This document shows positions 51,261 to 60,577 of a stretch of DNA of 64,000 nucleotides, piece after piece. This DNA is from Exiguobacterium mexicanum (GTDB lineage Bacteria; Bacillota; Bacilli; Exiguobacteriales; Exiguobacteriaceae). The first letter of the stretch is position 1. Each line of letters begins with the position of its first letter. The notes under the pieces are model-generated. The model searched no databases and was not told where the DNA came from. It saw only the letters and a program-made list of their open reading frames with translations. The position numbers and the translations under genes are program-made. The stretch lies in NCBI RefSeq assembly GCF_005960665.1, contig NZ_CP040676.1:1250501-1314500 (forward strand), in the 5' to 3' direction.

Positions 51261-53666
51261 ATGTCGACGATTCAACACATTTTAAACTTGTCGCTCGAAC
51301 AGGTCGTCGGTGACCGCTTCGGGCGTTACTCGAAATATATCATCCAGGACCGGGCCCTCCCGGACGCGCGCGATGGGCTCAAACCCGTTCAGCGCCGCAT
51401 CCTGTATGCGATGCACCATGAAGGTAACACGAACGAGAAACCGTACCGCAAATCGGCCAAGACGGTCGGTAACGTCATCGGTAACTATCACCCGCACGGT
51501 GATAGTTCCGTCTATGAGGCGATGGTACGCCTATCGCAGGACTGGAAGTTGCGTTACCCGCTCATCGACATGCACGGGAACAACGGCTCGATGGACGGCG
51601 ACTCGGCTGCCGCGATGCGGTATACCGAGGCCCGTCTGTCGAAGATTGCCGGCGTCATGCTGACGTCGATCTCGAAGAACACGGTCGACTATACGCCGAA
51701 CTTCGACGATTCGACCGAAGAGCCGCTCGTTTTGCCGTCACTCCTCCCGAACCTGCTCATGAACGGGACGACGGGGATCTCTGCGGGTTATGCGACCGAG
51801 ATCCCGCCGCACAACTTGACCGAGGTGCTCAACCTCGCCATCGCCCGCTTGAAAGGTGAGGTCGAGACGACGAATGACGCATTCCGTTATATGCAAGGAC
51901 CTGACTTCCCGTCTGGCGGGATTGTCATGGGCAAAGACGGCATCTTGAAGGCGTTCGAGACCGGAAAAGGCAAGGTCATCATCCGTGCCAAATCGGTCAT
52001 CGAGCCACTTAAGGGAGGCCGTGAACAGATCACCATCACCGAACTCCCGTATGAGGTGAACAAGGCGAACCTCGTCAAGAAGATGGAAGAGCTCCGTCTC
52101 GACCGCAAAGTCGAAGGTGTCGCCGAAGTCCGTGACGAGACCGACCGGACCGGCGTCCGCGTCGTCATCGAATTGAAGAAGGAAGCCGATGCGGAAGGTG
52201 TGCTCCATTTCTTCTTGAAGCATACCGATCTGCAGCTCGCCTATAACTACAACATGGTCGCCATCGTCAACCGGACACCGAAACAGATGGGACTCTTGTC
52301 GATCATCGACGCGTACTTGAAGCACGTCGAAGAGGTCGTCACCCGTCGCACGACGTTCGAGCTCGATCAGGCGAAGAAACGCGCCGAAATCGTCGACGCG
52401 CTCGAACAGGCCATCTCGGTCCTTGACGAGACGCTCGAACTCATCCGTTCGGCCAAAGACAAGTCCGAGGCGAAACAGAAGCTCATGGAGCGGTTCTCGT
52501 TCACGGACCGTCAAGCCGAAGCGGTCGTCATGCTCCAACTGTATCGGTTGACGAACACGGATATCGTCGAGCTCCAAAAAGAGGCGAAGGCGCTCCAAAA
52601 AGAGATTGCTCGCCTCGCCAACATCTTGAACGTCGACGCGACGAAACGGAAGCTCATCTCGAAAGAGTTGACCGCGCTCCGTGACGAGTTCGGCGACGCA
52701 CGGCGCTCGGTCATCGAATCGGAAGTCGAAGAGTTGAAACTGAAGACAGAGGTCATGATCGCCGTCGAAGAGACGATGGTGTTCGTCAGCCGCGACGGGT
52801 ACGTCAAACGTTCATCGATGCGCTCATATGGCGCCTCGAGCGACGAGATGCCGGAGATGAAGCAGAAAGACCGTCCCGTCCTCGTCACCCAGGCGATGAC
52901 GACGGACCACTTGCTCGTCTGGACGAACAAAGGCAGCTACTTGCTCATCCCGGTCCATCAGATTCCAGAGTCGAAATGGAAAGACGCCGGTCAGCATGTC
53001 GCCAACCTCGTGCCAATCGAAGGCGAACAAGTCGTTTCGGCCGATGTCGTCTCGACGTTCGACACCGACGCGCACTGCCTGTTCGTCACGCGTGAAGGCA
53101 TGGTCAAACGGACGCCGCTCCGTGACTATGACGCCCAACGCAAGTCGAAGGCGCTCATGGCGCTCAAGTTAAAAGGTGACGATGAGGTCGTCTTCGCTGG
53201 CATCAGTGACGGTCCAGGACAACTGTTCCTCGTCTCTGAGCGCGGCTATGGCCTCTGGTTCAAAGAAGACGATGTTCCGGTCGTCGGCCAACGTGCCGCC
53301 GGCGTCAAAGCGATGAACTTGAAAGATGGCGATGTGGTCGCCGATGCCTTCGCCTTCTTCACACCGCCACTGTTCGTCCTCGTGACGCAACGTGGAGCGG
53401 TCAAGAAGATGAAGCTCGAGGATCAGTTCGACTGCACGAACCGCAACTTGCGCGGGACGATGCTCATCCGCGAAGTCAAATCGAAACCGCACCAGATTCG
53501 TCGTGTGCTCCCGGTCCATGACGATGAGACGCTCCACATCATCGGGAAAGAGAAAGCGAAGACGGTCAAGACGAAGCAATTGACGCTCTTGGACCGCTAC
53601 GCCAACGGCTCATTCGTGTTTGATGAAGAGACGTTCGGTGAGATTGAGGACGTGTATCTCGATTGA
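51261..53666 (+). CDS. parC: DNA topoisomerase IV subunit A
   Basis: The 801-residue breakage-reunion subunit. The catalytic Tyr is in AAAMRYTEARLS. The quinolone-resistance region reads YHPHGDSSVYEAMVR, which carries the wild-type Ser and Glu, so no known quinolone-resistance substitution is visible there. A long central coiled coil is followed by a beta-pinwheel C-terminal domain with repeats such as VSRDGYVKRSSMRSY and VTREGMVKRTPLRDY. It forms an operon with parE. A terminator follows at 53680. Confidence 0.95.
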   Translation: MSTIQHILNLSLEQVVGDRFGRYSKYIIQDRALPDARDGLKPVQRRILYAMHHEGNTNEKPYRKSAKTVGNVIGNYHPHGDSSVYEAMVRLSQDWKLRYPLIDMHGNNGSMDGDSAAAMRYTEARLSKIAGVMLTSISKNTVDYTPNFDDSTEEPLVLPSLLPNLLMNGTTGISAGYATEIPPHNLTEVLNLAIARLKGEVETTNDAFRYMQGPDFPSGGIVMGKDGILKAFETGKGKVIIRAKSVIEPLKGGREQITITELPYEVNKANLVKKMEELRLDRKVEGVAEVRDETDRTGVRVVIELKKEADAEGVLHFFLKHTDLQLAYNYNMVAIVNRTPKQMGLLSIIDAYLKHVEEVVTRRTTFELDQAKKRAEIVDALEQAISVLDETLELIRSAKDKSEAKQKLMERFSFTDRQAEAVVMLQLYRLTNTDIVELQKEAKALQKEIARLANILNVDATKRKLISKELTALRDEFGDARRSVIESEVEELKLKTEVMIAVEETMVFVSRDGYVKRSSMRSYGASSDEMPEMKQKDRPVLVTQAMTTDHLLVWTNKGSYLLIPVHQIPESKWKDAGQHVANLVPIEGEQVVSADVVSTFDTDAHCLFVTREGMVKRTPLRDYDAQRKSKALMALKLKGDDEVVFAGISDGPGQLFLVSERGYGLWFKEDDVPVVGQRAAGVKAMNLKDGDVVADAFAFFTPPLFVLVTQRGAVKKMKLEDQFDCTNRNLRGTMLIREVKSKPHQIRRVLPVHDDETLHIIGKEKAKTVKTKQLTLLDRYANGSFVFDEETFGEIEDVYLD

Positions 53667-53679
53667 GATCGAACTAAAG

Positions 53680-53725
53680 AAAACCCTGTACCAGAGACGA
53701 TTGTCTTTGATACAGGGTTTTTCTT
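53680..53725 (+). terminator. Bidirectional terminator between parC and the DinB gene
   Basis: AAACCCTGTACCAGAGAC pairs with GTCTTTGATACAGGGTTT, with T runs on both strands. Confidence 0.88.
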
Positions 53726-53731
53726 ATGGAT

Positions 53732-54238
53732 TCAAAGCTCCGCCTTTATCAGATAGCGCTCCAAATCGGCCTGTTGGCGCAAATGATGACGGCTATGCAT
53801 CTCGATGAGGTCGTACCATTCCTGGGCGTTCAGCCAACCGAAACCGCCATGCCGAGCTTTGACGTCAGGGTTCGCCGCGCGGCCGAGCGGTTCAAGGCGG
53901 TTCAAACGCGCAGACAACTCGTCGATTCGTCCTTCGAGCGTCTCGCGCTTGTCCGTATCGTTCGGAGGTTGGTTCATCTCATCAGGTAAGTGGATTTTGA
54001 CCGGTGGGAAACCGCCCATCCGGAACAATCGTTCACCGAACTCGGTCTTCCCGAGCGGTTGTTCTTCAGTGGAAGCGAGACACCGTTCAATCTCGTCCGC
54101 ATATTCCTCGGCCACCACGATGATATGGTCGTACATCTGCCCGATTGACCAAATGCCTGCTGCTGCCTGATAACGGAGCTGCCGCTCGGTATAGCCGTCC
54201 AAGTCTGCTTTGAACTGGGATAACAGTGAAATCGGCAT
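53732..54238 (-). CDS. DinB-superfamily protein
   Basis: A 168-residue four-helix protein. WSIGQMYDHIIVVAEEY and LIEMHSRHHLRQQADLERYL carry the metal-binding histidines typical of the DinB/YfiT-like superfamily of metal-dependent, often thiol-linked enzymes. ATG 54238 follows AAGGAGGT; a TTG at 54244 is in frame. The particular reaction is unknown. It stands alone. Confidence 0.82.
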   Translation of the reverse strand: MPISLLSQFKADLDGYTERQLRYQAAAGIWSIGQMYDHIIVVAEEYADEIERCLASTEEQPLGKTEFGERLFRMGGFPPVKIHLPDEMNQPPNDTDKRETLEGRIDELSARLNRLEPLGRAANPDVKARHGGFGWLNAQEWYDLIEMHSRHHLRQQADLERYLIKAEL

Positions 54239-54390
54239 GTCCAACCTCCTTCGATTTGATTCTCTATCCAGTATAACACGGGGGCATCAGCTGATTTTTT
54301 CAACTCCATGTCACATTAGTTTCTCTTAGGAGCGGGTATTTCTAAAAGGAACAACGATCTCTTTTGGCGAATGGGACAGGAGGACAAATC

Positions 54391-55017
54391 ATGGGGGGGA
54401 TACGTATGTCACAGTGGCTCGATTGGGCCAAGCGGCTACAGGCGCTGTCACAGGCTGGCTTGACGTTTACGAAAGACGAGTTCGATCGAGAACGTTACCT
54501 CGAACTCCAACGAATCGCGACCGAGATGTTCGAGCAACAATCTAATCTTGCTTTGCATGAAATCACCGAATTGACCCACGTCGATGGTTATCCGACACCG
54601 AAGCTCGACGTCCGAGGCGTCGTCTTCAAGGATGACGCAGTGTTACTCGTCAAGGAAAGGTCAGACGGACTTTGGACGCTTCCGGGTGGCTTTTGTGAGA
54701 TCGGACTGTCCCCGGCAGAGAACATCATCAAAGAGATCGAGGAAGAGGCCGGTTTCGATGTCGCACCGATTCGGCTGCTTGCTTTGTTCGACATGCATCA
54801 TCACGACCATCCGCCGTTGTCGCAGCATTACTATAAACTGTTTATCGAATGCGAGTTGATTGGTGGAGAGGCGCAAATTAGTCATGAGACGAGCGAGGTT
54901 GCGTTCTTTACACGAGACGCCTTACCACCTTTGTCACTTGCGCGGAACACGCGAGAGCAGCTCTATATGTGTTTTGAGGCCCGTTGGCAAGAAGATTGGA
55001 CCACGTTATTCGATTAA
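54391..55017 (+). CDS. Nudix hydrolase with N-terminal helical domain
   Basis: A 208-residue protein. About 60 N-terminal residues (WLDWAKRLQALSQAGLTFTKDEFD) correspond to the helical domain found in ADP-ribose/sugar-nucleotide Nudix proteins, and the Nudix box is GGFCEIGLSPAENIIKEIEEEAGF, where the usual Arg of REUxEE is Lys. AGGAGG is seven bases before ATG 54391; ATG 54406 is an alternative. The MBL-fold gene follows after 14 bases and a GNAT gene after that, so the three may be one operon. Confidence 0.85.
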   Translation: MGGIRMSQWLDWAKRLQALSQAGLTFTKDEFDRERYLELQRIATEMFEQQSNLALHEITELTHVDGYPTPKLDVRGVVFKDDAVLLVKERSDGLWTLPGGFCEIGLSPAENIIKEIEEEAGFDVAPIRLLALFDMHHHDHPPLSQHYYKLFIECELIGGEAQISHETSEVAFFTRDALPPLSLARNTREQLYMCFEARWQEDWTTLFD

Positions 55018-55031
55018 GGGGAGGGGATTCC

Positions 55032-55748
55032 ATGAAAGTCACACGTTTTGATCACGTCCATCAACTGACGTTTTTCGCACCCATCTTACCAATCAACGTC
55101 CAACTGATTGAACGTGAGCTCGGGCTTGTCTTGATCGATACAGGGCTCGCGCAGAACGCGGAATCGATTTTAGCGTATATCGAGACGTTCGAACGCCCGC
55201 TTCTCGCTATCTTGTTGACGCATGCCCATGGGGATCATGTCGGCGGTGTCGATACGATTTTGAAAGCCCATCCTCATGCCGAGCTGTACGTCTCGAGGCG
55301 CGACGCCCGTCTCCTTGAAGGGGACCGGACGACTGACTCGGACGAGCGGGCTCTCAAACTGAAGGGTTCTCTCCCGAAAATCCACTCCTTGCCGGATAAA
55401 TTGCTTGACCCAGGTGAGCGGCTGTTCGGCTTACGGGTCTATCCGGCAGCGGGTCATACCCCTGGTTCGATTGCTTTTTTCGATGAGAAAGAGCGGATTT
55501 TGTTTGCGGGAGATGCATTTCAGACGCGTGGGGGAGTCGCCGTGGCAGGGGACGTCCGTCCGTTGTTCCCGCTGCCGGGTATCGCGACATGGGATAAGCG
55601 TGCAGCGTTAGAGCATGCGGAGAAGTTGATCGATCTCGCACCACAACGTACGTTCGTCGGTCATGGGCAACCAGTCGCCGGGACACATCGGCTCTATTTG
55701 GCACTGAAGCGGGCCAAACGCAAGCAAGCACGTCTATTTTTACGATAA
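55032..55748 (+). CDS. MBL-fold metallo-hydrolase
   Basis: A 238-residue metallo-beta-lactamase-fold hydrolase with the metal motif LTHAHGDHVGG, the downstream GHTPGSIAF and FAGDAF, and a final HGQPV. These give a complete binuclear zinc site. AGGGGAGGGG precedes ATG 55032; the frame extends upstream into the Nudix gene without a better site. It resembles YqjP/glyoxalase-II-like proteins of unknown substrate. Probably cotranscribed with the Nudix gene. Confidence 0.87.
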   Translation: MKVTRFDHVHQLTFFAPILPINVQLIERELGLVLIDTGLAQNAESILAYIETFERPLLAILLTHAHGDHVGGVDTILKAHPHAELYVSRRDARLLEGDRTTDSDERALKLKGSLPKIHSLPDKLLDPGERLFGLRVYPAAGHTPGSIAFFDEKERILFAGDAFQTRGGVAVAGDVRPLFPLPGIATWDKRAALEHAEKLIDLAPQRTFVGHGQPVAGTHRLYLALKRAKRKQARLFLR

Positions 55749-55765
55749 TCCGGGGGTGCTCACAG

Positions 55766-56215
55766 GTGGAATTACGCGAGATTCAGACGACAGATTATCA
55801 ACTGGCCGAGCAAATGCTCGAGATTCAACGAAACGCTTATGCGGTCGAGGCCGAGCTAATCGGCTTCGATGAGATCCCAGCGCGTTATGAGACGGTCGAG
55901 GTGATCCAGAATCTGCCCGGTACGAGCTACGGTTTGTATAACGACGGGCTGTTGATCGGCTTTATCACGATTGAAGCGGCTGAGAACACGGTCGAGGTCA
56001 CAAAACTGTGCATCGATCCTAGATATTTCAGGGCGAGACTTGCGACGACGTTGCTCGAACACGTGCTCAGCTTGCACGAGGACAAACTCGTCTATGTGCA
56101 CACCGGCAAACATAATGGACCGGCCAAGAAACTGTACACGAAGCTCGGGTTCGAACCAAGCGCCGAGTTCGAACCGGAACCAGGTGTCACTTTGATTCGT
56201 TTTACACGATCTTGA
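55766..56215 (+). CDS. GNAT-family N-acetyltransferase
   Basis: A 149-residue acetyltransferase with the acetyl-CoA motif in VTKLCIDPRYFRARLATTLLEHVL (the usual R/QxxGxG/A loop is degenerate here as RARLAT) and the C-terminal HTGKHNGPAKKLYTKLGFEPS. Start GTG 55766 follows GGGGGTG. It closes the Nudix-MBL-GNAT cluster before the terminator at 56235. Substrate unknown. Confidence 0.8.
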   Translation: MELREIQTTDYQLAEQMLEIQRNAYAVEAELIGFDEIPARYETVEVIQNLPGTSYGLYNDGLLIGFITIEAAENTVEVTKLCIDPRYFRARLATTLLEHVLSLHEDKLVYVHTGKHNGPAKKLYTKLGFEPSAEFEPEPGVTLIRFTRS

Positions 56216-56234
56216 ATCCCTTTTCTCAAATTTC

Positions 56235-56336
<102 letters not shown>

Positions 56337-56371
56337 GATGTCAGATGTGACGTCTCTCCTCTCGAAAAAAA

Positions 56372-56914
56372 TCAGAATATCTTGTACCAATACAACGTCA
56401 TATCGATGTTCGGATTGCCGGTCTGTTTGAGCGTATCGACACCGCCGAGCGCGAACCCTTCTTTCGCATAAAATCGACACGCGATCACGTTATCGTTCTG
56501 TGCTTCGAGCGACAATCCAAGCAACGAGTGCTCGTTTGCCCACGGCTCTGCAACTTGCATCAGCAAATGGCCAATCCCGCGGTGTCGATCGCTATTACGG
56601 ACCGCGATGTTCTCGATATACGCAAAACGGTTCCAGTCTTTCACCACACGGATTTGTCCGATACATGTCGTCTCGTCGAACGCCAAGAATACTTGTTTGT
56701 CTTCACTGTTGATGTATTCATGCCAGTCCAGCAAATCGTCTGGAAAGCTTGTCACACGGGCTTTCTCATATAACTGTTCCTCATACGTCCAAACTCCGTC
56801 ACAAAAGCTCGGAATGATTTTCCCGATGATTGGAAACGGATTATTGGCTTCGTTCACGACGCTGATGGAATACTCATCTAACGGTTTGATCGAGATGTTC
56901 GGGGCTTCTTCCAT
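56372..56914 (-). CDS. Streptothricin acetyltransferase-like GNAT protein (SatA type)
   Basis: A 180-residue GNAT enzyme with an N-terminal NNPFPIIGKIIPSFCDGVWTYEEQLYE segment, the acetyl-CoA loop RHRGIGHLLM after NRFAYIENIAVR, and LGLSLEAQNDNVIACRFYAKEGFALGGVDT. This layout is shared with the Sat4/SatA streptothricin acetyltransferases (YyaR in Bacillus). Such chromosomal copies can give low-level streptothricin resistance; activity is not shown here. It is AT-richer than its neighbours but not strongly. Confidence 0.8.
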   Translation of the reverse strand: MEEAPNISIKPLDEYSISVVNEANNPFPIIGKIIPSFCDGVWTYEEQLYEKARVTSFPDDLLDWHEYINSEDKQVFLAFDETTCIGQIRVVKDWNRFAYIENIAVRNSDRHRGIGHLLMQVAEPWANEHSLLGLSLEAQNDNVIACRFYAKEGFALGGVDTLKQTGNPNIDMTLYWYKIF

Positions 56915-56994
56915 TGCATCTTTCTCCCTTCATATGTAATGACCGCTCCATGCCAGAACCAAATGGTCTCACTAGACTAGCCATAAAGTGGCGA

Positions 56995-57390
56995 TCATGA
57001 AATCAAAGTCGGTGGTTCTGTCGACAACACTTCAATTATATCATTTGATGTCAGGAACACGTAACGCTGAATATTATAAACCGTTTCGTAAATGTTTGTT
57101 GATTCTTCAGCTAACCATTTTAAATAGCTGGAATCGGTCACTTTAAAGAGTGTCCAGTCGCCAAAAAAATCAGGGTCATGATGTTTGTATAAATGTTCTA
57201 GCGTTCTAATAAGCGTTCCTTCGTCTGTATGTCGATACGACGATACAAGTCCGTCAAACAAGAATGTATGTGTGTTTTCATGCGCATCGGTAAACATGAG
57301 TCTTAATCCGTCTTTATCATCAATTAGCGCCTGCAGATATAGTTTATCCGGTATCTCTGGATTGGCGGTCCATCTTTCCCATTTCTCCAT
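56995..57390 (-). CDS. Protein of unknown function
   Basis: A 131-residue soluble acidic protein beginning MEKWERWTANPEIPDKLYLQALIDDKDGLRL, with AGGAGGG six bases before ATG 57390 (the reading to 57447 has none). LYLQALIDDKDGLRLMFTDAHENTHTFLFDGLVSSYRHTDEG looks like a beta-rich immunity-like domain, but this is a guess. The composition is AT-richer than the flanking genes, which may show acquisition. Confidence 0.6.
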   Translation of the reverse strand: MEKWERWTANPEIPDKLYLQALIDDKDGLRLMFTDAHENTHTFLFDGLVSSYRHTDEGTLIRTLEHLYKHHDPDFFGDWTLFKVTDSSYLKWLAEESTNIYETVYNIQRYVFLTSNDIIEVLSTEPPTLIS

Positions 57391-57723
57391 GTGTGCCCTC
57401 CTCTCCTCATTTTGATATGTTCCAAATAATCCTTCACTATCTATCATACGTTAATTAATGACGTTCACATGCGTGGGAGTCGGCTGATCAACACGATGAT
57501 ATCTTCGCTTAAACCGTATTGTTCAAACCGACATCCATTCATCTGTTTCACCACAATTAATAAACTGTGTCATTCGATTGAATCCTTCATTCATCAACAT
57601 GTTAGCGCTTAATGGATTAATGTTTCAAATATAACATTAAGACTGTTTATACGCTCTTAGGAGTTGCCTGTAAGCGTATGTCATGCTATTTTTAGACAGA
57701 TGATAACTTAAGGAGGAACTTGA
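57391..57723. other. Intergenic region upstream of the amino-acid importer
   Basis: About 330 AT-rich bases with no gene. A hairpin ATACGCT/AGCGTAT with an inner TAGG/CCTG stem lies at 57649-57679, followed seven bases later by ATTTTT, which could be a leader attenuator for the transporter. No T-box or known riboswitch core was seen. Confidence 0.4.
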
Positions 57724-58572
57724 ATGAAACGTATGACAAAAGGTTTGGCAGCATCCCTATTATTGGCTGTCCCGCTCGCGGCGTGTGGTGATTCTAGCAC
57801 CGATCAGGCCGAAACTTCGCGCTGGAACGAAACCAAAGAAGACGGTACGCTCACGGTCGGTACGGCCGGTACGCTCTATCCGGCCTCGTTCCGTGAAGAA
57901 GATAGCGATACGTTGACGGGGTTTGACGTCGAGCTCATGAAAGAGGTCGGGAAACGTCTTGACCTTGAGGTCCAATTCAAAGAGATGGCGTTCGACAACA
58001 TGTTGACGAGCGTCCAAAACGGACAAGTCGACGTCGCAGCGAACGATATCTCGGTCACAGAGGACCGGAAAGAGAAGTTCGCCTTCTCAACACCGTACAA
58101 GTACACGTACGGGACGGCCATCGTTCGCAAGAGCGATTTGTCTGGCATCGAGTCAATCGAGGACTTGAAAGGCAAAAAGGCCGCTGGTGAAGCGACAACC
58201 GTCTTTATGGACGTGGCACGTCAATACGGGGCGGAGGAAGTCATCTATGACAACGCGACGAACGACCAGTACCTTCGTGACGTCTCGACAGGACGGACCG
58301 ACGTCATCTTGAACGACTACTATCTTCAGACACTCGCCCTCGCCTTCTTCCCGGACTTCGATATCACGATCCACCCGGATATCGCTTATAACCCACAGGA
58401 AGTCGCGTTCTTGATGGACAAAGAGAATGCAGAGCTCCAAGAGAACATCGACCGCGTCCTTGGCGAGATGCTTGAAGACGGCACGGTGAAAGAGTTGTCG
58501 GAAACGTTCTATAACGGTGCCGATGTCTCGGTCGAACCAGACGTCGACGCGACGATCGTCGAATTGGACTAA
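57724..58572 (+). CDS. Amino-acid ABC transporter substrate-binding lipoprotein
   Basis: A 282-residue polar amino acid-binding lipoprotein (SBP family 3). Signal MKRMTKGLAASLLLAVPLAAC ends in a lipobox. GTLTVGTAGTLYPASFREEDSDTLTGFDVELMKEVGKRLDLEVQF and VDVAANDISVTEDRKEKFAFSTPY are typical of cystine/glutamine-type binding proteins such as TcyA/TcyK. AAGGAGGA precedes the ATG. A permease follows, but no ATPase gene. Confidence 0.85.
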   Translation: MKRMTKGLAASLLLAVPLAACGDSSTDQAETSRWNETKEDGTLTVGTAGTLYPASFREEDSDTLTGFDVELMKEVGKRLDLEVQFKEMAFDNMLTSVQNGQVDVAANDISVTEDRKEKFAFSTPYKYTYGTAIVRKSDLSGIESIEDLKGKKAAGEATTVFMDVARQYGAEEVIYDNATNDQYLRDVSTGRTDVILNDYYLQTLALAFFPDFDITIHPDIAYNPQEVAFLMDKENAELQENIDRVLGEMLEDGTVKELSETFYNGADVSVEPDVDATIVELD

Positions 58573-58578
58573 GCCATC

Positions 58579-59274
58579 ATGTTCGAAGGTGTGAAATGGG
58601 AAGCAATCTTTGACGTCGACCTGGCTGTGCGCTCGTTCCCTTATCTGCTAGGCGGTTTGCCGAACACGCTTTGGATCTCATTCGTCAGCATGTTCTTCGG
58701 CTTGTTGCTGGGTCTCGTGCTTGCCCTTGGGAAACTGTCACCGTCGCGGATGCTGCGGTTCCCGTCGACGTTCTATATCTCGTTCATGCGGGGCGTGCCG
58801 ATTTTGATTATCCTGTTCATCTTATATTCAGGGTTTCCATTCATCGGCATCGAGTTCGCGGCGCTGACGGCGGCGGTCATCGGGTTCAGTCTGAACTCGG
58901 CGGCCTATATCGCTGAGATTATCCGGTCGGCGATCCGTGCCGTCGATCCGGGACAGGTCGAGGCGGCCCGCTCGCTCGGGATGAACAAGTGGCTGACGCT
59001 CAAAGGGATCATCTTGCCGCAGGCGACGCGAATCGCGCTCCCCCCGCTTTCGAACGTGTTCCTCGATTTGATTAAAGCGAGTTCGCTCGCCGCCATGATC
59101 ACCGTCCCTGAAATTTTCAACAAGGCGAAGATCGTCGGGGGCCGGGAGTTCGACTATATGACCGTCTATCTGGTCGTCGCCCTCATCTACTGGGGCATCT
59201 GTACGTTCATGTCGTTCTTCCAAGATTGGCTCGAACGGCATTTTGAACGCTATTTGGATACACCGAAGCGATGA
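58579..59274 (+). CDS. Amino-acid ABC transporter permease
   Basis: A 231-residue HisM/GlnP-type permease with about five membrane segments, the family signature FYISFMRGVPILIILFILYSG and the EAA loop VEAARSLGMNKWLTLKGIILPQATRIALP. It starts six bases after the binding protein stop and ends before a strong terminator. The ATPase subunit must be supplied from elsewhere. Cystine is the best guess from the binding protein. Confidence 0.88.
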   Translation: MFEGVKWEAIFDVDLAVRSFPYLLGGLPNTLWISFVSMFFGLLLGLVLALGKLSPSRMLRFPSTFYISFMRGVPILIILFILYSGFPFIGIEFAALTAAVIGFSLNSAAYIAEIIRSAIRAVDPGQVEAARSLGMNKWLTLKGIILPQATRIALPPLSNVFLDLIKASSLAAMITVPEIFNKAKIVGGREFDYMTVYLVVALIYWGICTFMSFFQDWLERHFERYLDTPKR

Positions 59275-59308
59275 CTGACTTGCCTCCTACAGGCAGGTCA
59301 GTTTTTTT
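59274..59308 (+). terminator. Terminator of the amino-acid importer
   Basis: ACTGACTTGCCT pairs with AGGCAGGTCAGT around CCTAC, then TTTTTT. Confidence 0.9.
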
Positions 59309-59384
59309 GTCGGGCGGTTATTGCAAAAGTGACATGGTATAGTCAACTTATTCTATATTTCGCTTCAAAGGAGACACATCACCT

Positions 59385-59558
59385 ATGTTCTCAAAGCTAT
59401 TATTCGTCGCATCCGGCCTCATCACACTCACGTATATTTTGTTCGATGGACCGGCATGGGTCAGTGACTTAAACCCATACACGAGTATGATTGTCCTTTA
59501 TTACTTGGTTTTTAAGTTCCCGAGCCGGAAAAGAGCGAAGGCGGCCTCTTCAAATTGA
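59385..59558 (+). CDS. Small membrane protein of unknown function (57 residues)
   Basis: An ORF of 57 codons with two hydrophobic segments: LLFVASGLITLTYILFDGPAW and YTSMIVLYYLVFKF, then a basic tail FPSRKRAKAAS. AAAGGAG lies 11 bases before ATG 59385, and it ends 109 bases before the MoxR gene. It has the layout of a small helical-hairpin membrane protein. No family is recognised. Confidence 0.55.
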   Translation: MFSKLLFVASGLITLTYILFDGPAWVSDLNPYTSMIVLYYLVFKFPSRKRAKAASSN

Positions 59559-59667
59559 CCACTAGTGACGTACATATTTTGAAGCACTGGTCTTTAGCGT
59601 TCCATCTCGGACCGCGAGTGTGCTATGATTTTCTTAATTATCAGAAAATAGACGGGGGAATTTTATT

Positions 59668-60576
59668 ATGGTGCAACAATGGACGACACATTTAAACGAT
59701 CAAGTGATCGGGCAGTCAAAGGCGATCAAGCTGTCGACGATTGCCCTCCTCTCTGGGGGACACGTCCTGCTCGAGGACCGACCGGGGACAGGAAAGACGA
59801 CGCTCGCACGTAGCCTGGCCACCTCGGTCTCGGCCGCATTCCAACGGGTACAGTGTACGCCGGACACGTTACCGAGTGACATTTTAGGGATGGAACTGTT
59901 CAATCCGACGACAGGCACGTTCGAACGGAGAACGGGCCCAATCTTCACGTCGATTTTACTCGTCGATGAAATCAACCGGACGACACCACGGACGCAGTCG
60001 GCTTTGTTAGAGGCGATGCAGGAGCGGCAAGTGACGCTCGGCGAGGTGTCGCTTCGTTTACCAGACCCGTTCTTCGTCATCGCGACGCAAAACCCGTTCG
60101 ACGGGCAAGGGACGTTCCCGCTGCCTCAGGCGCAGCTTGACCGCTTCTTATTCAAACTGTCACTCGCCCCGCTGTCACGAGAGTCGGAACGCCGGTTGCT
60201 GCGTAATGAGCATTTGAGTGCGGCTCCGTTCACGTTGCAACAGACCGAGCTTGTCGAGATGCAGCAAACCGTCCGTGACGTCTTGTTTCACGATGCGATG
60301 GAAGATTATCTGCTCGATTTCGTCGAGGCGCTCCGTCATCACCGGGACATCGAGGTCGGACCGAGCCCGCGGGCGACGCTCGCCTACACGATGGCAGCTC
60401 GGGCGCATGCCTATATGGACGGACGGGATTACGTCACGCCTGAAGACATTCGCGCGCTCGCCCTGCCCATCCTCGGCCACCGGATCGTCTTGACGGTCGA
60501 GGCGTCGCTCAAGACGAAGCCGTCCAAATTGATCAAGTCCGTTCTGGAGACCATCCCGGTCCCGTCAGAGGTGTGA
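59668..60576 (+). CDS. MoxR-family AAA+ ATPase
   Basis: A 302-residue MoxR ATPase. Walker A is RPGTGKTT at 38-45, Walker B and the sensor region are LLVDEINRTTPRTQSALLEAMQERQVTL, then FVIATQNPFDGQGTFPLPQAQLDRF, a MoxR signature. GGGGGAA precedes ATG 59668. MoxR proteins act as chaperones for cofactor insertion or complex assembly, here presumably with the DUF58 protein that starts one base after its stop. Confidence 0.9.
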   Translation: MVQQWTTHLNDQVIGQSKAIKLSTIALLSGGHVLLEDRPGTGKTTLARSLATSVSAAFQRVQCTPDTLPSDILGMELFNPTTGTFERRTGPIFTSILLVDEINRTTPRTQSALLEAMQERQVTLGEVSLRLPDPFFVIATQNPFDGQGTFPLPQAQLDRFLFKLSLAPLSRESERRLLRNEHLSAAPFTLQQTELVEMQQTVRDVLFHDAMEDYLLDFVEALRHHRDIEVGPSPRATLAYTMAARAHAYMDGRDYVTPEDIRALALPILGHRIVLTVEASLKTKPSKLIKSVLETIPVPSEV

Positions 60577-60577
60577 C

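Noticed and set aside
51738-52598. A 286-codon antisense frame in parC
   Set aside because: Same reason: parC is complete and conserved on the plus strand, and the antisense product resembles no family.
57448-57723. T-box or known amino-acid riboswitch before the importer
   Set aside because: No GGTGGNACCGCG-like or other known core could be found in the leader.
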